Positions 1 to 11,879 of a stretch of DNA of 64,000 nt are shown in pieces. The notes under the pieces are model-generated. The model searched no databases, had not been told where the DNA came from, and worked only from the letters and a program-made list of their open reading frames with translations. Position numbers and translations under genes: made by a program. Position 1 is the first letter of the stretch, and each line of letters opens with the position of its first letter. Origin of the DNA: Colletotrichum lupini (taxonomy: Eukaryota > Ascomycota > Sordariomycetes > Glomerellales > Glomerellaceae); contig NC_064676.1 in the NCBI RefSeq assembly GCF_023278565.1, forward strand, positions 6,324,001-6,388,000, given 5' to 3'.

Positions 1-21
1 AGCCAACTGCCGTACTTGAAA

Positions 22-487
22 ATGGTCTCTTTCAAGAGTCTATTGCTGTTGGTCCCCGTCATTCCTCAGCTGGTAGTTGCGACGTCATGCGATTACGGAT
101 CCTGGTACATCGAATTCAACCTTGCAGCAGGCGCTCAAGGCAACCGACGCGGAGATCTCTATGCTGAGCATTCCAAGACTCCAGGCGTGATCAGCCACTC
201 AGTATGGATCTATGACCCTCAGACAGAGTTGGCTACCTATACCGCGGAAGATCCGACCTTAAACAACACGCTTATCTCGGTTCTTGGTCTGCAGAGTACG
301 TCTATTATACTAAGAGGCGGCACGAGATGGCTTGAAGTTAATTGTCATCACAGATTTTGAGATAGAGCAGACCATCCTTGGGATCCCCTTGAAGGGATCT
401 GGGCCTATCGACATGTACTTTAGCCCGGCCGCAAACGGCCGCGGCGGCAAGGGCAACACGACGATTATTTCGGAGTTGAACGATTGA
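22..487 (+). CDS. Small secreted protein, function unknown (135 aa)
   Basis: Two exons, 22-295 and 354-487. The 58-nt intron has a GTACGT donor and a CAG acceptor; without splicing the frame stops at 360, while splicing gives 135 aa ending at a TGA at 485-487. The ATG at 22 is the first in frame. Residues 1-22 look like a signal peptide: a short start, a Lys, a Leu/Val/Pro-rich core and an Ala-Thr-Ser cleavage zone. The mature part is rich in Gly, Asn and Thr and has only one Cys (just after the predicted cleavage site), so it is not a disulphide-rich effector. I recognise no domain. It lies about 3.2 kb from a RIP block, a setting where fungal secreted genes often occur, but that alone says nothing about function. 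Upstream sequence is cut by the window. Confidence 0.7.
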
Positions 488-1090
488 ATCAGTGTGGTGG
501 TACCATAATCTCATATCGATCTCACGGAGCTCAGATTGTCTTTCAGATCGGCTCGCGATAAGTCGTGACACGGGTATGCGTGTCATATCCCGAATTTGTC
601 TTTTTGGGCAGCATAGTGTCCTTTAGGCTACATGATATGTACATATGAGACAAGAACATCCTCCTTGCAAATTTCGCAAGGTTTCAATTACACTCAAGGA
701 ACAGACAGCTTAGATTCAAAGATTACTAATCTTTTGTTGGCAACCTTTCTGTTGTACTCAGTCTAGACTCGCGCCCTACGATTGGTTTGGCGCGCCACAG
801 AAAATTGTCTGGAGGCAGTTCGAAATTAAATGAATAGTAATCAGGCCCCCTCAACACCCTCGGCAGCGAGAGGAATGACGCTTCCCCCATAAAGTCCCAA
901 CTCACGCGTGCTGTTCGTACAGCATGTTATGTTGGAGAGTGGATCACAAAGGGTCCCCAAAAGAACGTCGATAGAGCATATGTGTCCCCGTCCACGATCT
1001 TGAATAGTGACAGCATCCTTTCTGTACTTGACTGGATCTCGACACCGAACACCACATTATTCCAACTTGACATTCTCGGGGGCACCGGGC
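488..1090. other. Intergenic, no gene seen
   Basis: About 600 bp of GC-balanced sequence between the secreted-protein gene and the bZIP gene. Short frames here lack start context and coding character. It presumably holds the 3' end of the first gene and the promoter of the bZIP gene; I see no clear TATA element. Confidence 0.5.
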
Positions 1091-2474
1091 ATGCAATTTT
1101 CAACAATCATGGGCGATCGAAGAGCCAAAGTAGTTTCGAAGAGACGAGGCCGGAAATCGCCAATGTCTGACGACGCTAACGGCGATGACATGCGGAAGGT
1201 CAGTATAGCCACTACCTAGTTTCTGCTCGTAAATCTCTGCATCTGCCGCTGCACCTCTCCATTATATTCCAAGCGTACTGGAATGGACGACTGACCAGTT
1301 CAAGATCCGGAGAGAAAGGAACCGCGAGGCACAACAAGTATTTCGAAAGCGTCGACAAGCTGCAGATGTAGCACAGAAGGAGCGAATCGAGAGGTTGGAG
1401 AACGTGGTAGAGAACATGACGCTCCTCTTCATTGACCTCTTCGACGAGGTCATCGGAAACAAGGGTGTACTAAAAAAGCAGGAGGACCTTCTTGCCCTCT
1501 TTCAAGACTCAGCGATGCAGTTGAAGACAATGGTGCAGCCCATCACTGATACCGACGACGACAACGACGATGGGAACCCAAACTCTGGGACCACGCGGTC
1601 TACCGATATCCATGAAAGACCTATTTGTTCTACGTCGGCCTCGTTGAGTCAACACAGCAATTTGAGGCAGAACGCCGGCGCGCCCGACCGCTTGAGTCCT
1701 TCCAAAAACAATAGCGGCGGTGAAGTCGATGGTACCCCTGCAGAGGGCATGAGAGCGCAACCTAATGTAGAACATCTTGAGGCTCTGGACATGCCACATA
1801 TATCGACTACGAGGTCGAATCCTCCTTCTCAAGCATTTTGCCTTCAACTGCTAGAAGCGACTCTATCTCAAGCATGCTTGATACTAGCCGGCTGTCTTCC
1901 CGTATCACCAGTCGATTTTCAGACCATTTTTGGCATTACATTGCAGTACCGTTCAAGAGAAGAACAGCTAAGTCAAGTGCGCTGCCTGCTGGGCTCGGAT
2001 ACAGCAAAGCGCCTGGCAGCAGGGATGTCTCCAAGTGAGTCCAGGAGGGGCTGGCGGGATCAACATAGCCTACAGCTGGGATTCGGGCTGGTCGCAGAAT
2101 ACGAGGCCGATGTGGTACATGGCAATGACCTCCCACCAGGGTTTCTTACAGCACTTCAAGTTCAGAAGCAATTGCAAAGCCTTGGCGCACGAAAGCGGGG
2201 GAATAACATTCTCGAAGTCAGTATCACTTCGGCGGTGGAGAGTCCTGATATTACTGCACATGTTTTCGAGTCTACGCTCTACGAACGCACCCCTCAACCC
2301 ACCGATTTTGGCATCGCCAAAGCCTTGACTTTTCAGCTGAATGTGTCATTACTCATCGCAAATCTTACAAGTTCCGCAAAGTGCTTTTTGACTGGGCCAG
2401 CTTACTCTCAGTTGGGCTTTTTCAAGGCCGTGGAAGCGTCAATGATATCAGTCACTGACGCTCCAGCTGGCTAA
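1091..2474 (+). CDS. bZIP transcription factor (about 427 aa)
   Basis: Two exons, 1091-1198 and 1299-2474, joined in phase 0 across a 100-nt intron (GTCAGT donor, CAG acceptor). Without splicing the first exon runs to a stop at 1217-1219. The spliced protein has an early basic region of Asn-x7-Arg form (around NREAQQVFRKRR, residues ~43-54), followed by heptad-like Leu/Val/Met residues, the mark of a DNA-binding bZIP dimer. A low-complexity Asp/Asn/Ser linker (residues ~95-175) leads to a conserved-looking C-terminal part with hydrophobic helices, as in many fungal bZIP regulators. The start could also be the ATG at 1109. It is about 15 kb from the PKS cluster across a RIP block, so a regulatory link is only a possibility. 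Confidence 0.75.
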
Positions 2475-3720
2475 GCGAGAAACCAGAAATGCGGGATTTT
2501 TCTTTCGATGCAGGAAGTTAGAGGTAGAAGACTAGAGACATGTTTCAAATGACCCACAGATTCGACTAATAGGGTACATTGCGGCATCTTGGCCGCCTGC
2601 ACCGTGAGTCTGCAAAGGAATCTTGATCAGTGCCGGCCTGACATTTTCAGACACCAATCTCCTCCGTGTGCGTCTTCTTGGCGATCCCGAGTCGCGATTT
2701 CCCTGATGATAGACGTGACAACGTGGCATGAACCTGGCGCCAGGTAGGTATTTGTAGCATCTGGTAGGACTCCAACAATCATCCTTTTCTCTCTCGATGG
2801 CAAGCTCAAGTACTTACTGACTTCTCGTAATTCAGTTGTGACTGAAATAATCGCTGTGATCCCCTTGGCAGCGTATTGGTGGTTTCAGTCTGCTAACAAG
2901 AAGAGGAATGCGCCGAAGGAAAATGTGAAAGACCAAGAGAATCATAGTAAGGAACCGCCGACAGCATCTCCAACCTATCCGGTGGGTTGGTCCCACAGGA
3001 GCTAATGACGGGATTTCCACGGCCAACGAGGAGTGATAATAGAGAGATGGTTTAGGAGCAAAGCTAAGTGCAAGAGCTTCTGGAATGAGTGAACACACGT
3101 TCCTCTCCAGCATTTGGTAGGAAATCTCAGCCTTGAAAAACAAACATACTTAATGAATAAGCAAACTTGATTAAACTCCACACTCAGAGGTTTGTCGTTG
3201 TCATATTGTTTTACGTCCATCAGTCCTGTCAGGGGCAAAACCAATGCGTTCGCATCCTGACCTAGTAATAGATACGTCCCTAAATATTCCAACTCGCGAT
3301 ACCTAGCATTTATATGCACAATCTTGTATCAATCCTCTGTGCTCCATCTGACTACTACTCCCGTAAGTTATCTAATACGTACATTAGTAATTCAGTGCTT
3401 CGCTTGGTACTCCGCGAGAGAGGTCTCTTGGCCCCTGCCGCAGGAGTGGAATCTACGCGGCTAGAAAGCAATGGGGTTAAACACAAGCTCTTGTCATAAT
3501 AACATAACTACCAGTACGGGTTCAAGAGCTCAAAGACGCCTCTGAGGCTAGTCTAGATTCCTCAGTAGCCGCATATCAAATTCATCAACCAATCAACTTA
3601 GATAGGAAACTAAGAATTATAGTGGGTAAAGTCCGCGAACGCTACTCTGTAGTCAGCTAATCCACTCTCGTCCGAACACCTATAATATTAATAGCAATTA
3701 AGATAAAAGTACTAATAATA
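2475..3720. other. Intergenic, no supported gene; flank of the RIP block
   Basis: About 1.25 kb. Small frames on both strands (60-105 aa) overlap one another and have no recognisable domain, signal peptide or splice continuation, so I call none. GC falls from about 3550 onward, consistent with mild RIP leakage beside the LTR element that starts at 3721. Confidence 0.5.
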
Positions 3721-3899
3721 TATATCGTAATAGCTTTAACTATCCATAGCCTTACCGCACGTTACGTAACCTCAGTTATATAATTACTAAAGCCTACTTC
3801 GCTCGTACCCTCTATATTAAAATAAGCTTTATATTTATTTCTTATTTTTAATAAATAACTATTCTTTTTATATATATTAATACTTTTATAATAACTCTA
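3721..3899 (+). repeat. Left LTR (179 bp) of the copia-type element
   Basis: Aligns along its whole length with 17465-17643, with differences mainly C/T or G/A, as RIP would leave. It starts with TATATC, probably RIP-mutated TG, and is flanked on the left by the TAATA duplication. The exact 3' end is uncertain by a few bases because both copies continue with TAATA. Confidence 0.75.
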
Positions 3900-5622
3900 T
3901 AATAATTATAAACTTAGCTCTAATTTAAACCCCTATACTTTTATTAAAAAGTTATTTCCTAAGGACTACGGTTTATTATATTCTTTTTTATAATATTATT
4001 TAACCCTTATTACGTTTATTAATCTTATTTCTAAATAAACTAATATTTTTTAAAAAGATTACTAATACTCCTAAGTAAAAGCTTAATTATTAGTAAAACT
4101 AGCCTAAATAATACCTCGTTTTACGAATTAAGGCCCGGTTAAAAAACGTTTAGAACTTATTAAACTTAAATAACCTTATTTCTTTATTAAATCCGTTACT
4201 TTTTATTAAGTTTATTTTTTTTAATTAAGGAGTATATTAAAATATAAAATACTACTTAAGATTAAGTATATAAAACGGCCTTAATTAAATATTAATAAAG
4301 ATTTAAAGAGTTTACTTAATAATAAATTAAATAGTTAAGAAGCGAGGCTATAATTAAACTCTTAAACAAAGATAATTAAATTAAATAACTAATTACTTTA
4401 ATAAAACTAAAGGTTATAATAATAAATTAAGTACGTTTTATTAAAAAATATGCCTCTTTTATTTAGTAAACCGTATTTAAAACGATTTCTTATTTATAAA
4501 AAAAAAGATTATACGAATTAATAAATTATTAAATTTTTTTATAATTACTTAAGAAATTTTAAAAAATATAAAAAAGAAGCTTATTAATTTTTTAAACTAC
4601 TCCCTTTATATTATAATCCGGGTTTTTAAATAAAAGTACGTACTAAGTAACTTTAGTTTATTTATAATTATAAAAAAGGAATTTAATACGGTTATAAATA
4701 GGGCGAACTCTAGCGTTAGCTTATTAACTTAAATTAAAAACTTTTTCTTAGCTTATTATTAAGCTAAGTAGCTTAAGTTATTTAAAATCTAAAGTACTTT
4801 TATTTTAAAAACCTTTTTTTTATATAACTATACGTTATTTTTCTCTAAACTAGTTTAACTAAGAGCTTATTAAGATTGTTAAATTAAAATAAAAAGGGGA
4901 AGCGATCCCTCATATAGAGTATTATATTAAGATTTTTAACGACTTTTTATATAAAAAAGTAGTATATAATAAGAGTTATAAATAAACCCCTATAATATTT
5001 ATAATATTAATAAGTTACTTAGATTCCCCTAAGTAAAATAAAGTAATTTTTAATTTATTTATTAATTACTTTTATAAGGGGACCTATTATTAAAAATTAA
5101 TAAACTATATAAAAGTAGAGCTTATTTTAATAAGTAAGACGAAGTTGGAATATATTTAGTTAAATAATAACGAAGCTTAAAAAATAATTTCTTATTTAAA
5201 CTAAGAAAAGTATACCAATTTTTATACTAATTTCGCTTAAAAGGGCTAGATTTATATAAAACCCCTTTTTAAATAAAATAATATTAACTAAGGTTATTTT
5301 AGAAAAATAACTAAAACTAATAAGCTAAGTAATAAAAAAACTTTAAAAAAACTTACTTTTTAAATATTGTAGTTATAATTATTAATATTAATCTATTCCC
5401 TAAGCTAAGTACGGAGGGGAATAAGAATAATAATCTTATTATTTCTTTTATTTTTTTTATTAGCTTATACTTCTTTTTCAAAAATATAATTATAAATAAC
5501 TATAATATTATTTACCTCGTTAATAACTCATTATTTTTAAAATTAGATTCTATTTAATAAAATAATAGCTTAGAGAATATAGATTTTAAAACGGCCTTTT
5601 ATTTTATTATTATTAAGGGAAC

Positions 5623-6690
5623 TATTACGACCCAATATATATAACTAAGACCAGGGCCCGCCCCGCAGGCTTACGGTAGCTATAATATACTATATATATA
5701 AGAGTATAGGAATATAAAGTAACTCTTATAGAACGGAAGAACTATAAATAAGTTACGTATAAATAAGAAGTAATAATTACGTAATAAGGTAATTCTAGCA
5801 CGTATAGCTTTAACGAGGTAATGCGGGATATTCTTATACAGAATATGAAAAGTGAATATTCATATAGAAGCAAGAATATATGAATATAGGGGAAATAAGC
5901 GTATATAAAAGAGGTTTTTGTAGTAAAGAGAGTAATATAGTTAAATTACTATATAAGAAGTTGCTTGCTTAACGAAAGGTCTAGGTAGGCAAATACACGC
6001 CTATATATAGGTATAAAAACCTCCTACTAGAATATTCCATTGCTTATTAATTATGATATAATTAATAAGCGTATACGTAAGTGAATGCGTAATCGTAGTA
6101 CGTAATTCCGCCTCGAGTAAATTCCAGATTATTCAGTTACCTTCCAGTACTTTCCATTGCTCACGTAAGCTTATATAAGCAGTATTGCTTACATAATCAA
6201 TACCCATAATAATCTACAGAAATCGTAGATTAATATGGTATATAGTTTGCTTACGTAATATTGATAATAAGGCGAATAATAAGGTAAACAAAGTTACCTT
6301 CGTAACAGTAATTATTATAATTACTCTAAGTAATCGCTTATTAATATTTACTAAGCGATTACCTAACGAATAAGAGTAATTACTAATAGAAAATATATTT
6401 ATAAACGGATTTATATATAGTATAGACTTAAGCCGGGCTCTAGGATAAACTTCTATAGCTTTTTTAGTAATTAACTTAATATTAAATCTTACAATCGTTT
6501 TTAGCTATTTTTATTAAGAACCTTTTTTAATAAGACTATGATTAATTACCGAAGCCTTACCTACCTTATAACTTATAAATATAGTTTTAGGGAAGCTATT
6601 TATAATTATAATACTATTTACTTAGTACTCGTAGCTTTAACTTTTGCTAATATACTTATTACGACTAGCTAGCCGTAATAGGAACGAGGA
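5623..6690 (+). mobile_element. Ty3/gypsy LTR plus 5' leader fragment
   Basis: Positions 5623-6475 match, in reverse complement, the 5' LTR of the gypsy element in the right block (53601-53934). Both LTRs are 334 bp once the 513-bp insertion at 5795-6307 and its 6-bp duplication are removed. Both start with a RIP-mutated form of TGTTACGAC and contain a GC-rich patch (GGGCCCGCCCCG at about 5656). The homology continues past the LTR to about 6690 through the probable primer-binding region (about 6476-6490), so this is a 5' LTR with leader. The rest of the element is missing here. Confidence 0.75.
5795..6307. mobile_element. 513-bp insertion in the gypsy LTR, largely free of RIP
   Basis: Relative to the right-hand gypsy LTR this copy carries 513 extra bases flanked by the 6-bp repeat GTAATT (5789-5794 and 6308-6313), which looks like a target duplication. 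The insert keeps many CA and TG dinucleotides, unlike everything around it, so it escaped RIP; it was either single-copy or arrived after RIP acted. It contains local inverted repeats, for example around 5845-5880. Its right end reads CGTAACA, compatible with an LTR terminus, but the left end lacks the matching TG, so its class is open. No gene is seen. Confidence 0.6.
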
Positions 6691-8172
6691 TTATACGTAA
6701 TATTTTTATAGGACTAAAGGGGCTTAAAATAGAGTACTTTACTTTTTATAATATCGGTTTTATTAAGAACTTTTATATAAACGTTATATTAAAAGCTTAT
6801 TTCTAAAAAACTAATTTTTAGTACTCGGGTTTTAACTATACTCTTTGGTTTAGTAATAAATTTAAAAACGTTATTATTGAATAGCTTAAAAAAAAGGTTA
6901 ATTTAGTTTTTTTTAGAATATAAGCCCTATTCGTCCTATTTTTTACTTAAAAATTAGTCTTTACTTATTAATATAATTTTAATACGTAGTACTTAGTACT
7001 TACGTTTTTTATACTAATTAAAAAATAATAAATTAAATATAGCCTAGCTCTAGTACTTTAAATTTAAATATTTTGCGCTAGTAATACTCGAGAAGCTCGT
7101 TTTAACTACTTAGGGAGTAAGGATTAAAGGACTAAGCCGTTTAGAATATTAATACTATATAAATACTTATATAAAATAGGTTATTTTATAACGTACTTTA
7201 AAATAAAAAGTAACCAGACCTTATTATAAAATTTTATAGGACCTCTTTAATTACTTATTAATTTATAAATAAAATAAATAGCTAATACTAATTAAAAACG
7301 AATATTTAAATAGGATCTTTGTTTTTTTATAAGTTATAAATATTTATAATATAATATTTAGGGTCTTATACTTTTTTAAATAATAAATACATATATAAAA
7401 GGGCGTAACTATTTATAAAATTTAATAAGACGTAGAACGTATAATAATTATAATTAATAATAAAACTCGTTTTTAAATATAAGTACGTAAGCTTAGAATA
7501 AACTTAGAAATTACTCTTTTATATATAAAAAAACTAAATAAAAAAGGGGAACGAGTTAACTAAGAAATTATTAATAAAGTAATTAGTATAATATTAGTAA
7601 CTAGCTTATTAAACGAACTTTAAATAAAAGCTATATTAGCCATAGCCTATTTATATAATATTAGCCTTAGGTAACGTATTAATTAGCTATTATTAATTTA
7701 AGCTAAAGAAGTTTAGTTTACTTATTATTTTAAGTAGTAATAATTAATAAATATACTAAAGCTTATTTATAATCTATATTTTTATGAAGAGTAGACGTAT
7801 ATATATAGCTATAAAGTATACCTTTTTAAAAAGGACTGTAAAAAAAGAATTAATAAAAGACGCTTTAAAATAAAATAAAAAGGATATATCGAGTACTTTA
7901 TAAGTTATATATTAAATACTTATAACTTATATAAAATCTAAATCTCTTCGTTTTTAAAAATTATTATTAATTAAAATATAACGTTTAATAAAATAGCTTT
8001 TTATTTAAAAAATAATACTAAAACTATAATTTATTTACTTAAGTTAAGGGCTGTAGTAAATAAGATTTAATAACTATTTATAATAATTAAACCTAAGCTT
8101 TAATTACTTAGAATTATAAATAAGAAAGAGGCCGTATTAATTAATAATAAAAAGTAATTATTATTACTTATA

Positions 8173-10034
8173 ACGTACATAATAAGCGAGCTACCTAAAT
8201 AAGCGAGCTACTTATCTAACTATAACTATCTTATCTTTTACTTTCTATTTTACGTAACGTTATAATATAATTATAATATTATAAACTAAAAAAACTTAGT
8301 TAAACTTAGCGATCTAAGTTATTAAAAAAACCCTAAAACTAAGTATTTAAGTAATAATTAAGATCTACTTAGTCCCTCCTAGGACCTTAAGTACCCGTTT
8401 AAAAAGTATACTTATATAATAAAATATTATATTAAACTCGCAAAGATTAACTATATTTAAAGAAAAAAGCTAGTTAAGTATATTCTTAACCTAAATTCTT
8501 AATTATTTCCTTCCCGTATTAATAATATAAAAAATATAGCTAATTAATTACTCGCTAACCGTAACGTACCCCCCGTTAAAAAGCGCTAAGCTTCTAACTT
8601 TATTAAGCACTAACTATAGCTCCGAACGCGATTTTTTTATAAATATAACTATAAAAGGGCCTAATATAAAGACCTAGATATAATAAACGCGTAGTTTTAC
8701 TTCGTAGCGAATATAATCGTAAAATATAGTATTATAAAGTCTAATATTTATAACTTTAATAAGACTAGCTTTATAATAAGCTAGATTATATTTAGGATAG
8801 TCGTTATAAATATAAAAAGGCGTTTAAATACGAAAATAATATAGCTTAGTAATCGTAAATAGGTTATAATTATTTAGGCTATTAGCTCGTTAAGTTATAG
8901 CGTCTTATTATATATTATTATTATAGGTAAATATTACCTCTTTATTTAGTATATAAAATCCGGTTTACTATATAATTAGGTTATTATAACGTTTAAAAAT
9001 AGCTAGATAATAAATAAGAAAGGCCTAAATAAAATAAAATATTTTAAAAGGTATATAAAACTATATATAAAAGGTTAATATTGCCTCCTTATTATCGATA
9101 GATATAAAAGTTATTATTCTACGGATTTTAAATTATATTATAAAAAGAATAATATCGTTACCCTTTATATACTAGCTTATTTATCTTATTTATTATAGCC
9201 CTTAAATATTAAATATTTCAAGCTTTTAAAAACGGCATATAACTAAAAAATTAAAAAAAAAATACGATAGAGTAATACCTATATTATAAAAAAGGACTTC
9301 TTTTCTACGTTTTATAGGGTATTTACGTAAGCGATTATAAAAAAGAATATCTAAGGAGGATTTAAAAAAGCTAGGCTTATACTTTGAAATATAAAAAGTA
9401 TACTATCTAAGCTTAATATAAAGTTATATACTCTAACGCTTTTAAGATCCTTCTTAATAATACTACCGGCTTAGACTTTTTAAATACTAAATAACTTAAT
9501 AAAAGTATTATTATAGTTATAACTTATTAAAAATCGAATTACCCGTTATTAAAATAGCTCCTTAACTTCGATTATTAAAATTATTAAGTATTTATTAAAG
9601 GGGGCGCGAGGATTTATATACTAAATTACTTTATTAAAATCGGAGTATTAGATCTTTTAAAAAGAGAATCACTTACTTAACTAATATAAGAAAGCTAAGA
9701 AAATACGTTTTAAATAAAAAAGAAGTCTTATAATAGCTAACAGAGAAGACCTTTAGTTATAAAAAGAGGTAATAACCTAAATTAAAAAAGAAACGTATTA
9801 AAGTAGTAGTTATTAGCTAAGGACTAAAACGGGTTAATAACGATATAATATCTACGAAAATACTAATTATAATACGTAAATATATTAAATCGTTAAAAAA
9901 ATTTCTAAAAAAGAGGATACTAAATAGTTTTAATTAAATTACTTTTCTAAGTACTACTTTTTAATTACAAATATAATATAGTTATAATTAGGTAAGTAGC
10001 TCGCTTATTTAAGTAGCTCGCTTATTATATACGT
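8173..10034 (+). mobile_element. Fot/pogo-family DNA transposon, copy 1 (RIP-inactivated)
   Basis: An 1862-bp element flanked by TA at 8171-8172 and 10035-10036. Its terminal inverted repeats are over 50 bp, start ACGTA and contain a doubled AAGCGAGCTAC motif. The same length and order occur at 46508-48369. The plus-strand translation is a pogo/Fot transposase relic: a CENP-B-like HTH segment, then the DDE domain. The first catalytic motif (FDETGF in the family) reads FNKTSF, with the Asp codon changed to AAT at 8758-8760. The second-Asp region still reads LLIID near 9095. Many former Gln and Trp codons are stops. It is nested in the left LTR element. Confidence 0.85.
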
Positions 10035-10254
10035 TACTTATTTTATAAAAAGCGAATAAGGCTATAAAAAAGCCTAGTTTATTTTTAAATAAATAAAGCG
10101 AATAGTTATTTATTCTTAAACTAACTTTAAATTTTAAAACTCCGGAGTTAAATACGAACCTTACTTAGTTAACTAAGGTTATAAATAAAGCTATAAAAAA
10201 AGTTAATTTTTTTATTAAGAGGATTAAAGATATAATATATATATAAATAGAAAT

Positions 10255-11291
10255 CCCTCTAATAAAGTAATCCGCCGGGGCCATACTATATATTACGTAT
10301 TAAGGAAAACTAAGTATATTACGCTCTATACTTAATTACTAATTAAAACTCCCGACCTTTCCCCGCCCGTTTAGAGGGCGAGCTATACTCATTTTAACGT
10401 ATATAAGACCTTTTAGTACTAGCCCGCATAAGTAACTAAATCCCGTATTATATACTCCTTTTTATTAAGGGTTAAGGGGCCCCTTATATATTCCCTTATA
10501 TTTATAATATAACCCGTATTAAAGGGATTTCTAGCTCTATAAAGTATAATTTCTAAGCTAGCGTCGATATACTAAATCTTAACGTTTATACTAGCCCGGC
10601 TATTTATAGTATTTATATTATTATTTAGCCGAATTCCGTATTATTAAAAAGTACTTTATTAATCCTCGGGCGTACTTACGTTAGCTACGATAGCTATAGT
10701 ATCGAGCTAACTAAGGGCGCCTAGCCCGAGAGGGGTAGACTTATTAACGGGCATTTTTAGTTCTAACTTACTAATTACTAATTATATATTAAGAGAGTAG
10801 TAGTTTATATATTAATAGGTTTATTTAGTAAATTTATTTAGTAAATCTATTTAGTTTAAATAGAGAGCAGCTTTAGGTAATATTAAAAGCGATAAGGATA
10901 AAAAAAATCTTTATAAGCTTTAGTACGAGTAATAAATATTAGCCTATTTAGCCCTTTTTTTAAAAACCTCTACGTCGCTATTAAAGTTCAGAACCTCTAT
11001 AGTTAAAAAAGGCCGCTTCTAACTATTATAACTAACTATTATAACTAATTATTATAGCCGACCTCTATTATTAACCTTTCCGGCCGGCGCCACTACGTAA
11101 AGAGCAGCTTACTTATCCTAAATTATATAATAGTTTTTATATTAAAATTACTTTATTACGTTAAGTACGTACTTAGGGCACATTGCGCATATTATATAAT
11201 TAAAAAGTATACCGTATTATATAATTTCTTTTAAAAGCGTAATCCCGTTAAGGTCGATCTTTTGCGCCTATAAAGCTAGAAAAAAACCACT
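10255..11291 (+). mobile_element. Unclassified ~1.1-kb element, copy A
   Basis: A 1037-bp repeat flanked by a perfect 16-bp target duplication (10239-10254 and 11292-11307, ATATATAAATAGAAAT). It starts with a RIP-altered CCCCCCGACGGAG and ends with AACCACT, like copies B (14621-15701), C (16042-17154) and D (60842-61984). No open frame and no terminal inverted repeats. Long duplications suggest target-primed retroposition (inference). Confidence 0.8.
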
Positions 11292-11879
11292 ATATATAAA
11301 TAGAAATAGAGATTTTTTAAAGCTTTTATAAAAAGGATTTTTTTATTTAATTAGACCCTAATAAACCCCTTTAATAAGTAAGCTTATATTAAAAAGTAAA
11401 AATTGTAAATAACTTAGTTAATAACTTTAATATAGTTAATATATATAGTTAAGAAGAGAAAGAGTATATTAAATAAAGCTAAAGGTTAAAAAACTAATTA
11501 CTAAAAGTATTTATTTAAAACCTAAGTTAACGAGAATAACTTAAGTAGTACTCTTTTTATATTTAAATAAAAAAAGACTAGGACTCCTTTTTTAATACGT
11601 ATATACTTAATTAATAAAAAGCGGTTAAGAAAATAACCTAGGGGTATTAGACGTTATATTACTATATTTATATTATAACTAGTAAAATAAAGTACGTTTT
11701 AGTAATTATAGTCTAATTTAACTAAATCTATATAGATTAATTAATTACTTTTTTAAAGAAGTAGAAGGATGTTCTTAAAATATTAGAACTTCTAAGAAGT
11801 TAATTCGTAAAAGTAATACGGTTAGAAATTTAGAAATTAAAAAAAATAAATACTTAGAAAGTAGTTAATAGGGCGTTAG

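Noticed and set aside
2532..3499. Several small frames between the bZIP gene and the RIP block
   Set aside because: They overlap on both strands, have no domain, signal peptide or splice continuation, and shift with composition.
3900..5622. Possible coding remnants in the first part of the left block
   Set aside because: The translation is too stop-ridden to assign to gag, integrase or any other domain with confidence.
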